64,000 bases of DNA, taken from the NCBI GenBank assembly GCA_020744225.1, contig JAGMWG010000013.1, positions 496,001-560,000 of the forward strand, written 5' to 3'. Position numbers and translations under genes: made by a program. Shown piece by piece: positions 11,183 through 21,445 of this stretch (its first letter is position 1; every line of letters begins with the position of its first letter). Source of the stretch: Paraphoma chrysanthemicola. Its lineage: Eukaryota; Ascomycota; Dothideomycetes; Pleosporales; Phaeosphaeriaceae. A model generated the notes under the pieces. That model was not told the origin of the DNA. It saw only the letters and a program-made list of their open reading frames with translations, and searched no databases.

Positions 11183-11251
11183 TATATGATGTCTTCAATT
11201 TAGAGCATCTTCATACAAAGACACAAGCCAAGCATGTCATATGACATGTAC
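11183..11251 (+). promoter_or_regulatory. Upstream element of tRNA-Tyr unit 3
   Basis: TATATG is at 11183 (-69). The box TCATACAAAGACACAAGCC starts at 11211. The inverted repeat CATGTCA-TA-TGACATG is at 11233-11248, with a third set of arm bases and full pairing. Confidence 0.6.
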
Positions 11252-11386
11252 CTCCCCTTGGTGCAGTGGCAGCACATCTGACTGTAATATCAAAAGCGTT
11301 CAGAAGACCCTCGTTCGTAGGTCCACCTAAGAAGCCCCAGTTCGATTCACAGTACTGACTAGAATCCAGGATCCGCGGAGGGGAGA
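11252..11386 (+). pseudogene. tRNA-Tyr-like unit with 53-nt insertion in the T-loop
   Basis: The acceptor CTCCCCT/AGGGGAG is fully paired and covaries with units 1-2. The anticodon stem TCTGA/TCAGA is again compensatory, and the 11-nt intron position is kept. The D-loop is two bases shorter. T-stem CCTCG/CGCGG is present, but 53 nt (11318..11370) interrupt the loop after TTCG. The insert carries its own GTTCGATTC, a second B-box-like core. It is most simply a broken tRNA gene; a second, non-canonical intron is the alternative, because every stem is still intact. Confidence 0.6.
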
Positions 11387-11408
11387 GCTTGCAGCTATGC
11401 CGTCTATC

Positions 11409-11413
11409 TTTTT
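11409..11413 (+). terminator. Pol III T-run, unit 3
   Basis: Five T residues lie 23 nt after the end of the tRNA-like unit. Confidence 0.5.
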
Positions 11414-11616
11414 GCTTGTCTAGCTACATACATTTTGCTGTTTGGTCTGGTCTCGAAGGATTGTTGCCGAGAGCTAAGACTTGCGGCTGATATGGTGTTA
11501 GCTGAGGGCAGGGCTGGACTCCTGCATTTTCTTTTTTTAGGGATACACAAGACTTACTACGAGCTGAACGCATTTCCTATGGATTCAAACGTCCTGTATG
11601 AAGATAATGTTCTTGG

Positions 11617-11682
11617 TATATACTTGCATTGATTTGCTGTCTCTTCAACCAAGAAACATTGCTAAGCGCACTAAGTGTGTAC
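11617..11682 (+). promoter_or_regulatory. Upstream element of tRNA-Tyr unit 4
   Basis: TATATA is at 11617 (-66). A diverged box, TCAACCAAGAAACATTGC, starts at 11645. A weaker inverted repeat, CGCACT-A-AGTGTG with one G-T pair, is at 11667-11679. Confidence 0.5.
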
Positions 11683-11768
11683 CTCCTCTTAGTTTAGTTG
11701 GTTATAACGCTCGACTGTAATGTGAATTGTCTTCGAGAGGCCGGTCGGTTCGAACCCACCAGAGGAGA
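11683..11768 (+). tRNA. tRNA-Tyr (GTA), 11-nt intron, diverged copy
   Basis: The acceptor CTCCTCT/AGAGGAG has seven pairs. The D-arm contains TTAGTTGGTTATAAC. The anticodon stem CTCGA/TCGAG encloses CTGTAA, an 11-nt intron (tgtgaattgtc) and T. The T-loop TTCGAAC is canonical, but the T-stem GGTCGG/CCACC needs one bulged C. It differs at many sites from units 1-3 while keeping the pairing, so it is probably under selection. The bulge lowers certainty that it is functional. Confidence 0.65.
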
Positions 11769-11780
11769 CTTCAGCTCTTA

Positions 11781-11786
11781 TTTTTT
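11781..11786 (+). terminator. Pol III T-run, unit 4
   Basis: Six T residues lie 12 nt after the tRNA end. Confidence 0.6.
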
Positions 11787-12321
11787 GGTCCATTGAAGTT
11801 GACGGGGTCGCTCAGTTGCTGCTTCTTTGTGGTACATGGTACGTGCTTCGAGCGTGGACCAATTCCGCACATGGGAAACGTGGCACGGTTCAGAGACATG
11901 TTGTAGCGAACGACGCAATTCTTTTTGGATGGCCAAACATACTGGTCTCACGCTCTTGCAGTCTCCTGCACTCCGCTTTTGCTTGCAAACATCGTGCTGC
12001 ATGCCGACCAGGGTCGGATGAGTTGCCATTCAATTCATGTGATCATGGCGCACCCGCTTCCACCTTCCGCTTCCAGCCTCCTCTGTTTACGGCCCGCCCC
12101 ACACCAAATGGAAGAAGGCCGCGAACGCCGCGCCGCCAGTTTGACGCGCTCTTCACTCCACCAGACTGCGCCCGCAGCTTGTTGCGCAGGCTTCACGACA
12201 GGAACATTGGCTATGGGAACTCAGGAACGGAAACTTTCGCAATTGGACGGTTATCCCTTCGCTGTACATCGATCATTACGGATTCGCAACGCATGACGCA
12301 ACGGCCATAGCCATCATCGCA
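11787..12321. other. Intergenic region, no gene recognised
   Basis: It lies upstream of the coiled-coil gene. Overlapping short frames carry no recognisable domain. Confidence 0.5.
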
Positions 12322-13524
12322 ATGTACGACTTCAACGAAGCGCGCACGCCTCTGACTTCTGACAACGTGCAATCATGGGGTCGCGCGAATTTTCCCGTGG
12401 CTTTTCGCACACTTCCAAGGCCGGCAAGGCTGAAGTGGACCACGCTCGATGAGTTCGATTTGAAGACCAACCGGGCCGTTTACAGATCACTTCATCGCTC
12501 GGCACACAAGCAGCTTCTTGTCATCGGAGGCTATGCGCCAGGCCCAGAGGTCGACGACGAACCCGCCGACGTGCTGGCGCACATGCATCACGATGAAGCG
12601 GGTGTCACGTTCTATCGCGCCATGGAGAGCGTGTACGGAACAAAGCAAGAGCTGGAACTTGTGCGATCAACATCATTAGTCGCATTCCACGAACCTTTTT
12701 GCCATGTTGGAGACGATGCCGGAGGATCCAAGGCTATTCATCGAGTTTCAGCGCTTATCGAGTATTATTTCCTGGCCGCTGGACACGTGAAAGAATTGAT
12801 CAGGACCAAGGGCGATCCAACTCTTTTCACCAGAAACTTCAAAGATGCGTGCGCCTGGGTTGAGAACGAAGGCGAAAGGCCCAATGCACCGCCGTCAAGA
12901 CGTGTCTCTGGAATTATCACATCGCCGCCTCTTAGTGGCGTACCCGTACGGCCAAAACGATCATCAACAATCTGTACGTACAAAGTCATACCCCATCGGG
13001 AGGAATGAAGCTAACGACAGCAAAAAGCATCACTTTCACAGTCAACGACTGCTGAAGATACACCTACACCACCTCTTTTACGTTCAGCCACAGACAGCAT
13101 TAGTGTCAAAATTAAGCGCGAACGGGAAGAAGACTCATATCAACCACCGAAGAAACACCCACGTCGAACGCTTAGCGAGCAAATCGTAATCACCAAATTC
13201 CCGGATTCGGTCCTCAGTCCCAAAAGTCCAATACCAAGAAGTCCTGCGCCAGAACGCGTTAACAGAGCCCTTACCGAGCGGATTAATCATCTCAAAGAGG
13301 AAATGCGCGGGCTGAAAAGCACTAATTCGACACTGGAAGGGGAAAGAGATGATTTGAATATTCGAATGACGAAGCAAACAGAGGAACTGAACGCCGTCAG
13401 AACGGATGCTCAGCAGATGCAGCAAGACTTGGCTCTAATCTTGGGCAAGATGCGGGGTCTGGAAAACGAGATTGGTGGGCTAAAAGGAAGACTGGATAAA
13501 TGTGAAAAGAAGTCGAAAGGATAA
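12322..13524 (+). CDS. Hypothetical protein with C-terminal coiled coil
   Basis: Proposed exons 12322..12973 and 13028..13524 encode 382 aa. The donor is GTACGT and a GCTAACG branch is clear. The nearer CAG acceptor (13018-13020) breaks frame, whereas AAAAAG at 13027 keeps it. The first 220 residues form a globular, partly hydrophobic region without a family I recognise (WGRANFPVAF, HMHHDEAGVTFYRAM). The middle is basic and Pro-rich with an SVKIKRERE segment that resembles a SUMO site. The last about 80 residues are a heptad-rich coiled coil (INHLKEEMRGL to GGLKGRLDKCEKK). The function is unknown; it could be a structural or DNA-associated protein. Confidence 0.6.
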
Positions 13525-13905
13525 CGCATCACCTTGTTCTTTGGGCTGTCATTTCTGGAGTGAGGAGGAAAGATACCCATTCGTCATCCTAGGGGCCCGG
13601 CATTGTTTTCTCGATTCCCATTTTGCATTCAGCCAGGAGGTCAAAACCGTTTTCTGGCGCATCTCATGGGCACCTACGATTCGTCTTTCCAAGCGATAGT
13701 ACCATTCTCACGCCTGTCACGTTTATGTTCCTCGTGGCGCACACAGTCTCAGGTTGCAAGATTGTCACATCATTGTTGCATGTATATCTTTTGGGGCAAA
13801 TATTGATCGAAGTCAGGCTGTAACGAAATATCCCGGTGCCTTTCCAGCGCCTTTAATAACGCAAGAATATACCATCCTCTCCACCAAGAATGCACGCATC
13901 CTCGC
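13525..13905. other. Intergenic region between convergent genes
   Basis: Nothing was recognised beyond probable 3' UTRs. Confidence 0.5.
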
Positions 13906-15070
13906 TCATGAGATTGCACTCTTCCTGTTAATCCCTTCCAACACCCCCATCGTATGTTCCCATACCTTCTGCGTCGTATCCTCCTTCCTCAGCTTCTCAT
14001 AACTCACATCCTTCATCTCATCTCCTCTCTGCCCCACTCCATACGCCCCTCCCCCCAACTCCCGCTGCGTACTATACGCCACTCCACCAATTACACCACT
14101 CTCGTCTCCTGGCATCGCAACTCCCTTGGCAGGATATCGTCCCGTGGCCAACGACACCATGACACTCCCACAATCCTCTGGACTGTTCATATACCACCCT
14201 ATCAACGGCTTCATCACGCGCCACAATATCCTGAACCAGAGCGGATTCACGTCGCTGTAAAACGTCGGGCCATCGACCAATCCAGGATAAATATGCACGA
14301 AACTTATCTTCCCCGCGTACTTTTCCGCCAGGGACTCGAAGAGAAACGTCTTCATAAACGCAACGTGCGTGCGCACGCTCGTTGGGTTGTAATTTTCTGG
14401 CAATGGGGTGCCAATGGGAAGGGTGGTGCTGGAGATGCGGTCTTCGAATCCGCCGGCGAAAACGGATATGACATGTGATGGTTTGGGAGTGGAGAGGAGG
14501 AGAGGGAGAAGCGTGAGGATGAAGTGGATGCGCGAGTAGTAGAGGAGGGAGAGTTGTGTGTCGAGGGATTCAGATGTTGCTACATTGAAGATTAGACTTG
14601 AATTATCTGGGAATCAGGAATGATGGGGTAGATGGAATGATCTTTGCGGAGATATGCAGCGACTTGGGGAACGTACGTTTCGAAGGTTGTAATGGCGAAA
14701 GCGCCTGGCTCATGTATAACGCATCCAACCTCGGTACTCCCCCAGCAAATGGCTCATTCTCTTCCTGTCGTATAATTTCCTTCGATATCCTCTCCACATC
14801 GCTCATGAGCGACAAATCTTCAGCCTGGATGAAGCGCCAGTCTGATCCGGGACTTGTGGCGCGACCATGTTCGAGCACTGTTTCTGCACGCGAGGTCGAG
14901 CGCCCGATTATGTAGATGCGCAGTTTGTGCCCGTGTTCGGAGAATGCGCGAGCAAAGGCGGCGGCGATGTATGAGCCAATGCCTGTTGTGCCGCCTGTGA
15001 TTGCGATGACGAGTGGTGGGCCTTTGGGTAATGTTGCAATGCTTTCACGGATTGTGTTGAGGTTCGTCAT
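13906..15070 (-). CDS. Short-chain dehydrogenase/reductase family protein
   Basis: Exons 15070..14677 and 14579..13906 (97-nt intron, GTACGT donor, TGTAG acceptor, phase 1) encode 355 aa. The Rossmann cofactor loop TGGTTGIG is near residue 25. The spliced joint PSKPTSESLDTQLSLLYYSR fits the region after the active-site strand in this fungal SDR subgroup, and VHIYPGLVDG fits strand six. A classical YxxxK is not obvious (the nearest is Y-N-P-T-S-V...K), so the catalytic geometry may be atypical. The substrate is unknown. A TATATATAT at 15180-15188 is about 110 bp upstream. Confidence 0.85.
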
Positions 15071-15546
15071 GATGATGCTGGGAAGTGTAACCGAATCTGA
15101 AGAAACAGAATCACACAGATGATATCGACGAGGAGGGTATTTCTAGGGCTGGTATTTGGGATTTGTCTGTCTAGCTAGATATATATATTGTCGAACCAAG
15201 GCGGGACCATCCGCTTTATTCCACTGTGACGCCAAACGATGCCGTTGTGTCGAAACCGCAATTGGCACCCCGGAGCACGGAGCGCTGGAACGACAGTCTC
15301 GCCGAACCGACCCTCAACTCCGGTTGATTTAAGCATTGCAAGCTCAAGGGATGTGCCTGTTCCCCCGTTGTATACGCGCTAGCAACGGGAGCTAACCTGT
15401 TGTCGTATACAATGCGGGGTGACATCACCATATTTCTGTCGCGAACTGCATGTGGATCTATGCTGGGGTGTAACCGCTTTGGTGGTACCATGCGATTGGG
15501 TGTACTATCATTGCATTGGTATCAGAACACAGCGTGTGCCTTATAC
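15071..15546. other. Intergenic region, promoter of the SDR gene
   Basis: It contains TATATATAT at 15180-15188, a candidate TATA box for the SDR gene on the minus strand, and the 3' end of the dioxygenase transcript. Confidence 0.45.
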
Positions 15547-16758
15547 TCACGCCTTTGAATCCTCGTTCAACTTTCTGATCTCCTCTAGAACGGTGTCTTT
15601 TGTCCAGTCCTTCTCCAAACCTCTCAGTAGTACATCTTGCTCGCTTGTCGGCGCCATGCCTGCAGTTTCAGGCACCCTTCTGTCTAGGTTTGTTGGGAAA
15701 GGATAACCTTCTGCCACATTGCCGATGACTGCTTTGACTTCTTCACTTAGCCCCTTCGCCCTGTACATCTCGACAAGTCCATCCCATGTCAAATCAATGA
15801 GCGGGAACGTGTCGATCATCTCCATCGGTTTCCCAAATGCAGAAGAGATCTGGAGCAAATTTGCCGAGCGTTGAATGTCGACAGAAGCGTTGTTGCCCGC
15901 AGCATGGAATAGCGCGGGGTTGAAGAACAGACCATCGCCTTTTTCAAGTGCGACCGAAACATACTTCTCTAAGAAGTATTGCTGGAATTCTGGAATGCGA
16001 TATGCCATGTATCCTTCTTCGAACTTTTGACTGAATGGTAGCAGTCGCGTTGGCCCGCTCTCCAGTGGCATGTCTGAATGTGCGACGGCGCCTTGGAGCG
16101 TGAGGAACTGCGAGGCGACTTGGAGGGCTTTGGGAAACTTTGCGCACGACTCGTTATCCTGGAAGCCGATGTGGTAGTCGCGATGTGAAATTTGTGCTGA
16201 TGCGCCCGGCTTGACCACATTGACTTGTGCAGTCAGGCGATGGTGAGGTCCAAGCCATGAGGAAGAGATAAGAGGCAGCCATGGATTTGAGTAGTACTCC
16301 AGAAACGAATTTGGCTCCTGTAGGCAGTGTTTTGAGAAAGAGTTCCAGATGCGATCGTTGGCACCAGAGCCAGCAAAGTGGTCGCCCTTCTTGCCAGACG
16401 ATATCTTTTCTTCCGCTATGATAGCCTGAAAAACATCATTGACGCGATCTATCAGGTTCGTGTTCTTGAAAAGTCCCTTGGTGACGAAGACGCCGGGACC
16501 AGAGAGCAGAATGTGGTACCACTCATCCTGGAGCGCAGATTGCTGTGCGGGGCTCAGCGCCGTAAAGTCGGGCAGCTCGTAGATCGGAACGTTGGAAGTA
16601 ATGGTCTTCGCGAGTGGATAGTGAAAAGGCACAGACTCATTTGTCAATCGTTTGAACTCTGACAGAGATGGTGGAGTCGAAGCAGAAAACAAGCGGGGTG
16701 TGATGGACCCAGACTTTGAGCCATTTGTTACGGACGCAGTCTCAATAGCGGACGGCAT
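15547..16758 (-). CDS. Phytanoyl-CoA dioxygenase (PhyH) family protein
   Basis: This is a single exon of 403 aa, starting at the ATG of MPSAIETAS; longer frames have no ATG. The fold belongs to Fe(II)/2-oxoglutarate oxygenases: HxD in ISHRDYHIGF (about residue 195), a distal His in NPALFHAAGNN (about 290) and an Arg in IQRSANLLQ that would hold 2-oxoglutarate. The N-terminal 100 residues contain a helical cap typical of PhyH-like proteins. It likely hydroxylates a small molecule, perhaps in secondary or lipid metabolism. The substrate cannot be read from the sequence. Confidence 0.85.
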   Translation of the reverse strand: MPSAIETASVTNGSKSGSITPRLFSASTPPSLSEFKRLTNESVPFHYPLAKTITSNVPIYELPDFTALSPAQQSALQDEWYHILLSGPGVFVTKGLFKNTNLIDRVNDVFQAIIAEEKISSGKKGDHFAGSGANDRIWNSFSKHCLQEPNSFLEYYSNPWLPLISSSWLGPHHRLTAQVNVVKPGASAQISHRDYHIGFQDNESCAKFPKALQVASQFLTLQGAVAHSDMPLESGPTRLLPFSQKFEEGYMAYRIPEFQQYFLEKYVSVALEKGDGLFFNPALFHAAGNNASVDIQRSANLLQISSAFGKPMEMIDTFPLIDLTWDGLVEMYRAKGLSEEVKAVIGNVAEGYPFPTNLDRRVPETAGMAPTSEQDVLLRGLEKDWTKDTVLEEIRKLNEDSKA

Positions 16759-17104
16759 CGTGTCAAATTGGAAACAGATTGTAGAGTTCTGAAAGAGCTT
16801 GTTCGAATGCAAACTATATACAACGATGGCGGTTCATGCCTTTTGTAGTGTTGCGCTAAGAAGGGCAATTTCGCCCGCTTTTTCTCCACACAAAGTGGAG
16901 ACAAGCTCCCCGCCACGCGCTAGGAACACGTCCATGCCACTGGTTGAAGATTGCACCAACGCGAACATTTCGGGTAAGGAAACCTTCTTACCGAGTCTAT
17001 CAGATCCATTTCGGCTCAAAATGGTCTTTTGGCAATTCGGCACGACCACACATGCTCAGCTCCAAGATGAAGGCCTCCACGGCCTTCACGGTGTCCGAGC
17101 CGCT
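16759..17104. other. Intergenic region between two minus-strand genes
   Basis: A CTATATAC element at 16814 lies about 55 bp before the dioxygenase start codon and may be its TATA box. No gene was recognised. Confidence 0.45.
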
Positions 17105-19395
17105 TCACCTCCGCAGCGAAGCGTGACCCTCCCGCTGGATTGTCCACTTTCCATCTCTAGCTTTAGCGAATAGGCCATTCATTCCTCTCTTCATCTTCTC
17201 GGTCCGGTCCGGGCTCACGTCCTTGCCACCAAAGATCGTACGAGACTTCTCTGGTTTGCCGGGAACCGCCTGCATGTCGTTCCTCGTCGGCCGGCGTGTT
17301 GGGAGCTCTATCGGCTCGTCGTTGGGTATCTCTGCTTTGACGGTCGGCTCTGAGGTCATCTTTGGAGCCGCTGTAGGCGTCCATTCTACCTTGATGGACT
17401 GGTCGCGGCTGAGTTTCTGATCATCGAACCAAAGTTCAAACCTGATGTCGGCAGGCCCGATCAGAACGCGCACTGAATACTCGATGCGGAAGTAGTGCTT
17501 CTTCAAAGACCAGAAGTTCTTATTTTTCTCCACAAACTTCTTCTCGTCCGCTGCGGTCAGGTCGGAGCTAATCTCACACAGAATGCGAGTGTCTGCTCCA
17601 GTGTCAGCAGCATCTTGTCAAGTCGGGAGTACCCGTCACTTACGCTCGTTCATCTGGTCGGGCAAAGCTGTCGAATCTAGACTGCTCTCGATGACACTTG
17701 TCGGAAAAGCCCTTCTCGGATCTCCGGGGCTCACCTTTTTAACGAAGCGATGTACGATCGGCTGGTCGACGCTTACTGGCTCGCCTTTCCTAACAAACCA
17801 CGCGATCGATTGGACAATATACATCTTCCCATTCAGAGGGTCCCGGACTAGCTCTTTGCCCTCGTGGTCAGGGTTCTTCTTGTCATACATAATCTTACAC
17901 AAAGTTCCGTATGAAGCTCGGCAGCATCGCCACCCGAGCACTGATCTTGAGGTCAACAGCTTGCGAATTCGGTCTCCAACCAGGCCCTTGCACACTGCGA
18001 GTTGAGGATCGGGTGCAATACGCACAGATATTGACCCTGCATTGGGTATGGTCGTGCCGGCATAATGCTTTCGAAGCTGCGATTGCACATAGGCGCTGTT
18101 ACCGAGGCCGCCACTAAGTACCAGATGTGATACCTGGGCACTCGGTAGCTTTTGGAACAGCGACTGTAGCTGCGTGTCGACGAGCTTGAGTAGCTTTGCG
18201 ATTTGCTTATCGAACAGGCGCTGCAGATCCTCGCGCTCAAAAGTCATTTCACCACTACGAATTCGCACTTCAGGATCGCTGTTGTTGTAGGTCTGGGGCA
18301 CCCGTGGAATAGCGATAGAGAAGAGTGGTGTGTCGTCGGGCGACCCATACTCGCATTTGACGCTTTGAAAATCTCGACTCTTCATCATTTCCCACGCCGC
18401 TTCGCCAGGGTCGATCGGCAGAGGATTCGTGGCATGGGCCAGTGTCAACCGCTGCATGACCAATTGCTCGAACTCATAGTCAATAGCTGCAGATCCGATT
18501 GTTTCGCCAAACACGACATCCAATTGTTGGAGATTGATCGCTTGGTTGACCGTGTTGGTTACTCTGAGAACGCTCAAGTCGGTCGTACCGCCACCTGCGT
18601 CGCACACCAGCAGAATGTCGTTCTCACGAAAGATGCCTGGAGCTTCTGTTGAAACGTGGACCGCTGCCGCTTCGGCTTCCGTCAGTCCAATCATCAGATC
18701 ATGCCCAGGATGCGACCCGAAGCCAGCTGCTATGACAATCTTTTTGAATTTCTCGACGGTCAATGTTGCCCAGGTTGTGGGTACACTGAAGATGAATTCG
18801 ATTCGTGCGTTCTCCCAGCTCACTCCTGAAAGTTCGCCGCCGAGCTTGAATGCAAGATACTCATACATCTTCTTCAAGTAGTCAAGATACCACTTCTCGA
18901 CTTCCTGTAAGTTGTTTGGGGCTCCTTCTGGATCATCTCGCTGCTTTTGCCATAGCTTGTCCGGGTCCAGGCATGTCTTGAACCACTCTTTGTATTCTTT
19001 ATCGTCCGAAGTGGTCTCCGCCACTGTCTCCGACAAGAAGCCCCAGGAAGATGGCTCCTGAGCGCCGATTGGGTAGACAACGACCGTAGGAACTTTGTTT
19101 TCATTGGCCTGGAAGCGGCCTGGCCACTTTTGCACCCATCGAACCGTCTCTGCGCCGATTGAAAGATTCGCATAAGCAACTCCCGTACCTATTTCATGTC
19201 AACAACCGTACATCCTTCATGAACTGCTTTGCACGTGCAAGCAGCCTCTCTCAGCGCTAATCGAAACAATCGCTAGCGTAGGGCGGGCCGTGCCCCCACT
19301 GCAGCACGCTCAGACCACAATTCCTCATGTGTATACTTACATGTCATCCCAAAATCCACTCCAATAACCATATGGGGCTTCACAATATTCGCCAT
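17105..19395 (-). CDS. Hsp70-like ATPase of the fungal actin-like family
   Basis: Three exons, 19395..19341, 19188..17644 and 17592..17105, all joined in phase 1, encode 695 aa. The first splice builds the phosphate-1 motif GVDFGMTCTGVAYANLS. Phosphate-2 is LLVCDAGGGTTDLSVLR near residue 210, and the adenosine motif is LVLSGGLGNSAY near 380. Unlike canonical Hsp70, there is no substrate-binding domain with an EEVD end. The C-terminal about 160 residues are a separate beta-rich and then basic, disordered segment. Such proteins are numerous in Pezizomycotina, and some sit beside heterokaryon-incompatibility genes. The role is unknown. It is transcribed divergently from the membrane-protein gene at 20003. 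Confidence 0.88.
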
Positions 19396-20002
19396 GTTCG
19401 TAGCTGGCAATTCTGCCTGTCGTTCGAACTTTGCTTGTTGTTCTAAGGGTCGGCTGGCTAATAAGACACCAAGAACATGCAGGTGCAGCTCCGTGTCACA
19501 GCCTTGCGGCACAGCGTCGGCTTTGCCGCCCTCTTGGGATCAATATACTTTTTGTGGCCCCCGCATCCCGAAAGTTAATTATACATTGTTTGCAGTTGAT
19601 CCTACATTGGTGAAGCGCAGGCTGAAGGATTTGGGGGCCGTGGAGGGCACGAACGACGAGGCTGACGAATGGCAACAAGCAATCAACGTACACTTGCATG
19701 GCCTCGGCCTTCCAGACGAGTTGATTGGATTTTGATCGTCGCCCGCGAGTCTTTGAACACTGGTCTCACTGGTCTGCAAGCGTTCGAGGGCGCCACTTTC
19801 AGCGACGCACCCGTCTCAATTTTTGTGCGCTGTTACTTACGACGTCCGGTCACTGAACGTAAAACCACTCTACAGCTGCAAGTTTGGTTATCACTACGAC
19901 AGGCGGCTGTTCAGATTTCGGGACCTTCCTTGAAACGACAATCTTCTTCTCAGGACAGCTGCATGGTTATCGACCCAATATTCAACCTCACAAACAGACA
20001 TC
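19396..20002. other. Divergent intergenic region
   Basis: It separates the Hsp70-like gene and the membrane-protein gene, so it should contain both promoters. No specific site was recognised. Confidence 0.5.
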
Positions 20003-21445
20003 ATGGAGCGATACACTCTACCAGAGCCGCGCGTTTTCCCCGCGGAGGGCAAGGATATCATCATTACGATACTCCTCACCTCGAGAACCATACGCGTGTT
20101 CCATGCGGAGGGAGGTGTCAAGTTTGATTCAACTGGGCAACTTCTCGCGGCCGGCGGCTCCTCAACAACGATTCCAGGTCTTGTCTTCACCGGAGCTACC
20201 ACAGCCACACGCAATGTTGCCTTTCAACTGAACCAAAATGGCTTCATTCTGGAAGCGGGCGAGGTCGCTACTTCGCCTGGACCAACCTCGTCGCTATCCA
20301 CCGCTTTGATTCAGACTAATTCGCCCTCGGCGACTTCCTCGGCTTCCGTTTCCAACGAAGAAATCCAGACGACTCCATCTCCGCGTGGTTCATCATTACC
20401 AACGCCTACCACTGCTATCCTAGTAGGCGGCGGTAAGAAGGGTTTATCGGACGGAGCTGCAGCCGGTATTGGCGTCGGGTGTCTAATCGCTGGCGCCCTC
20501 ATTGCTGGTCTCATATTCTGGTTCTGCTGTGGAAAGCGGAGGAGGTCTCGTGCTCGTGACTACGAGGCAAGTAGCACAGCTCTCGTTCCTCGGGAGAAAG
20601 GCTTTCATGCTCAAGCGACTTCCGTCGGAAGCGGAAGTCCAGGTGTGTCACCGATATCGGGAGCTCTACCATTGCCACTCGAGGACAAGGCTATCACTGG
20701 CGAGGTCTCAAAAATCAGCAATTCTATCAAGAATCATATCCAGAGCTACTATCATACCGGTCGCGTCAGTTCAGGAGCGCTCGATTTGGACGAGATCCAA
20801 GCCATCGGTGACGACATGCCTATTTCAGCGGGGACGCTGAGCACCTTGCTAGGAAATACTGGAACAAGAGAGATTGCATTAAGATTCTGCATAGCATGGG
20901 TTGTATGCAATAGATTACAAACCAGTGCAAACCCCAGCATGAGCTTCTTGCCTGCTGAGCTAGCTACGCTTTCACGAAACATTGAAACGACGCGTCCTAG
21001 CTCAAGCGGTAAGTCCCTGCGTGGTAAATCAACATAAATAATGCTAACTATAACAGCCGCTTTGCAGTGGCGCGTCATGACAGCTCAGCTGATGCAGTCT
21101 TCTTACGTTCGTGATCCATTCTCCGCATCCGATAGCCGCAACGATAGCATACAAACAGCGCTGGCAGCACTGGAGAACATTCTTCAGCCTTATGCGGACT
21201 CACGAATGGACAACCAGGAGCGTCGGCGCAACCTCGAACAGATTTTGAAAAGGTCGGCACTGTTTGCTTTTACTTTGTTCTCGCAGCCAAGTGAGTTTGA
21301 ATTCGACTGGAAAGGCGCGCAGAACGTAAAATCTGGCGAACTTTGTATATTCCCGGCGCTCGTACAGGTGTCCGATGAGGCCGGCCAGCTAGTTGCTCCC
21401 CCACGACCCTTTAGCGAGGTCGTCGTTCGTCGGCTTGAGGCCTGA
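20003..21445 (+). CDS. Single-pass membrane protein with Ser/Thr-rich ectodomain
   Basis: Exons 20003..21008 and 21057..21445 (48-nt intron, GTAAGT donor, GCTAAC branch, AACAG acceptor, phase 1) encode 464 aa. About 80 N-terminal residues are followed by a Ser/Thr/Pro-rich stalk, a glycine-rich transmembrane helix (AAAGIGVGCLIAGALIAGLI, residues about 150-172) and the basic cytoplasmic anchor CCGKRRRSRAR. The cytoplasmic part of about 270 residues ends in a conserved-looking helical domain containing ALQWRVMTAQL, a pattern common in ascomycete membrane proteins of unknown role. A signal peptide is not evident at this ATG, so an upstream exon may be missing. Confidence 0.7.

Larger units (their letters stand above)
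10420..11786 (+). repeat. Tandem array of four tRNA-Tyr units with duplicated flanks
   Basis: Four units start their tRNA at 10491, 10857, 11252 and 11683 (spacing 366, 395 and 431 nt). Each unit has the same order: a TATATA-like box about 66-71 nt upstream, a conserved box beginning TCATACAA, a palindrome ending 3-4 nt before the tRNA, the tRNA-Tyr sequence and a T5-T7 run. Part of the spacer is also shared: GCAGGGCTGGACTCC occurs after unit 1 (about 10675) and after unit 3 (about 11508), and TTGCCGAGA occurs in both. This supports tandem duplication of a whole tRNA locus followed by divergence. Confidence 0.8.

Noticed and set aside
12974..13020. Use of the nearest CAG acceptor in the coiled-coil gene
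   Set aside because: It breaks the reading frame of the 160-residue C-terminal part; the AG at 13027 preserves it.
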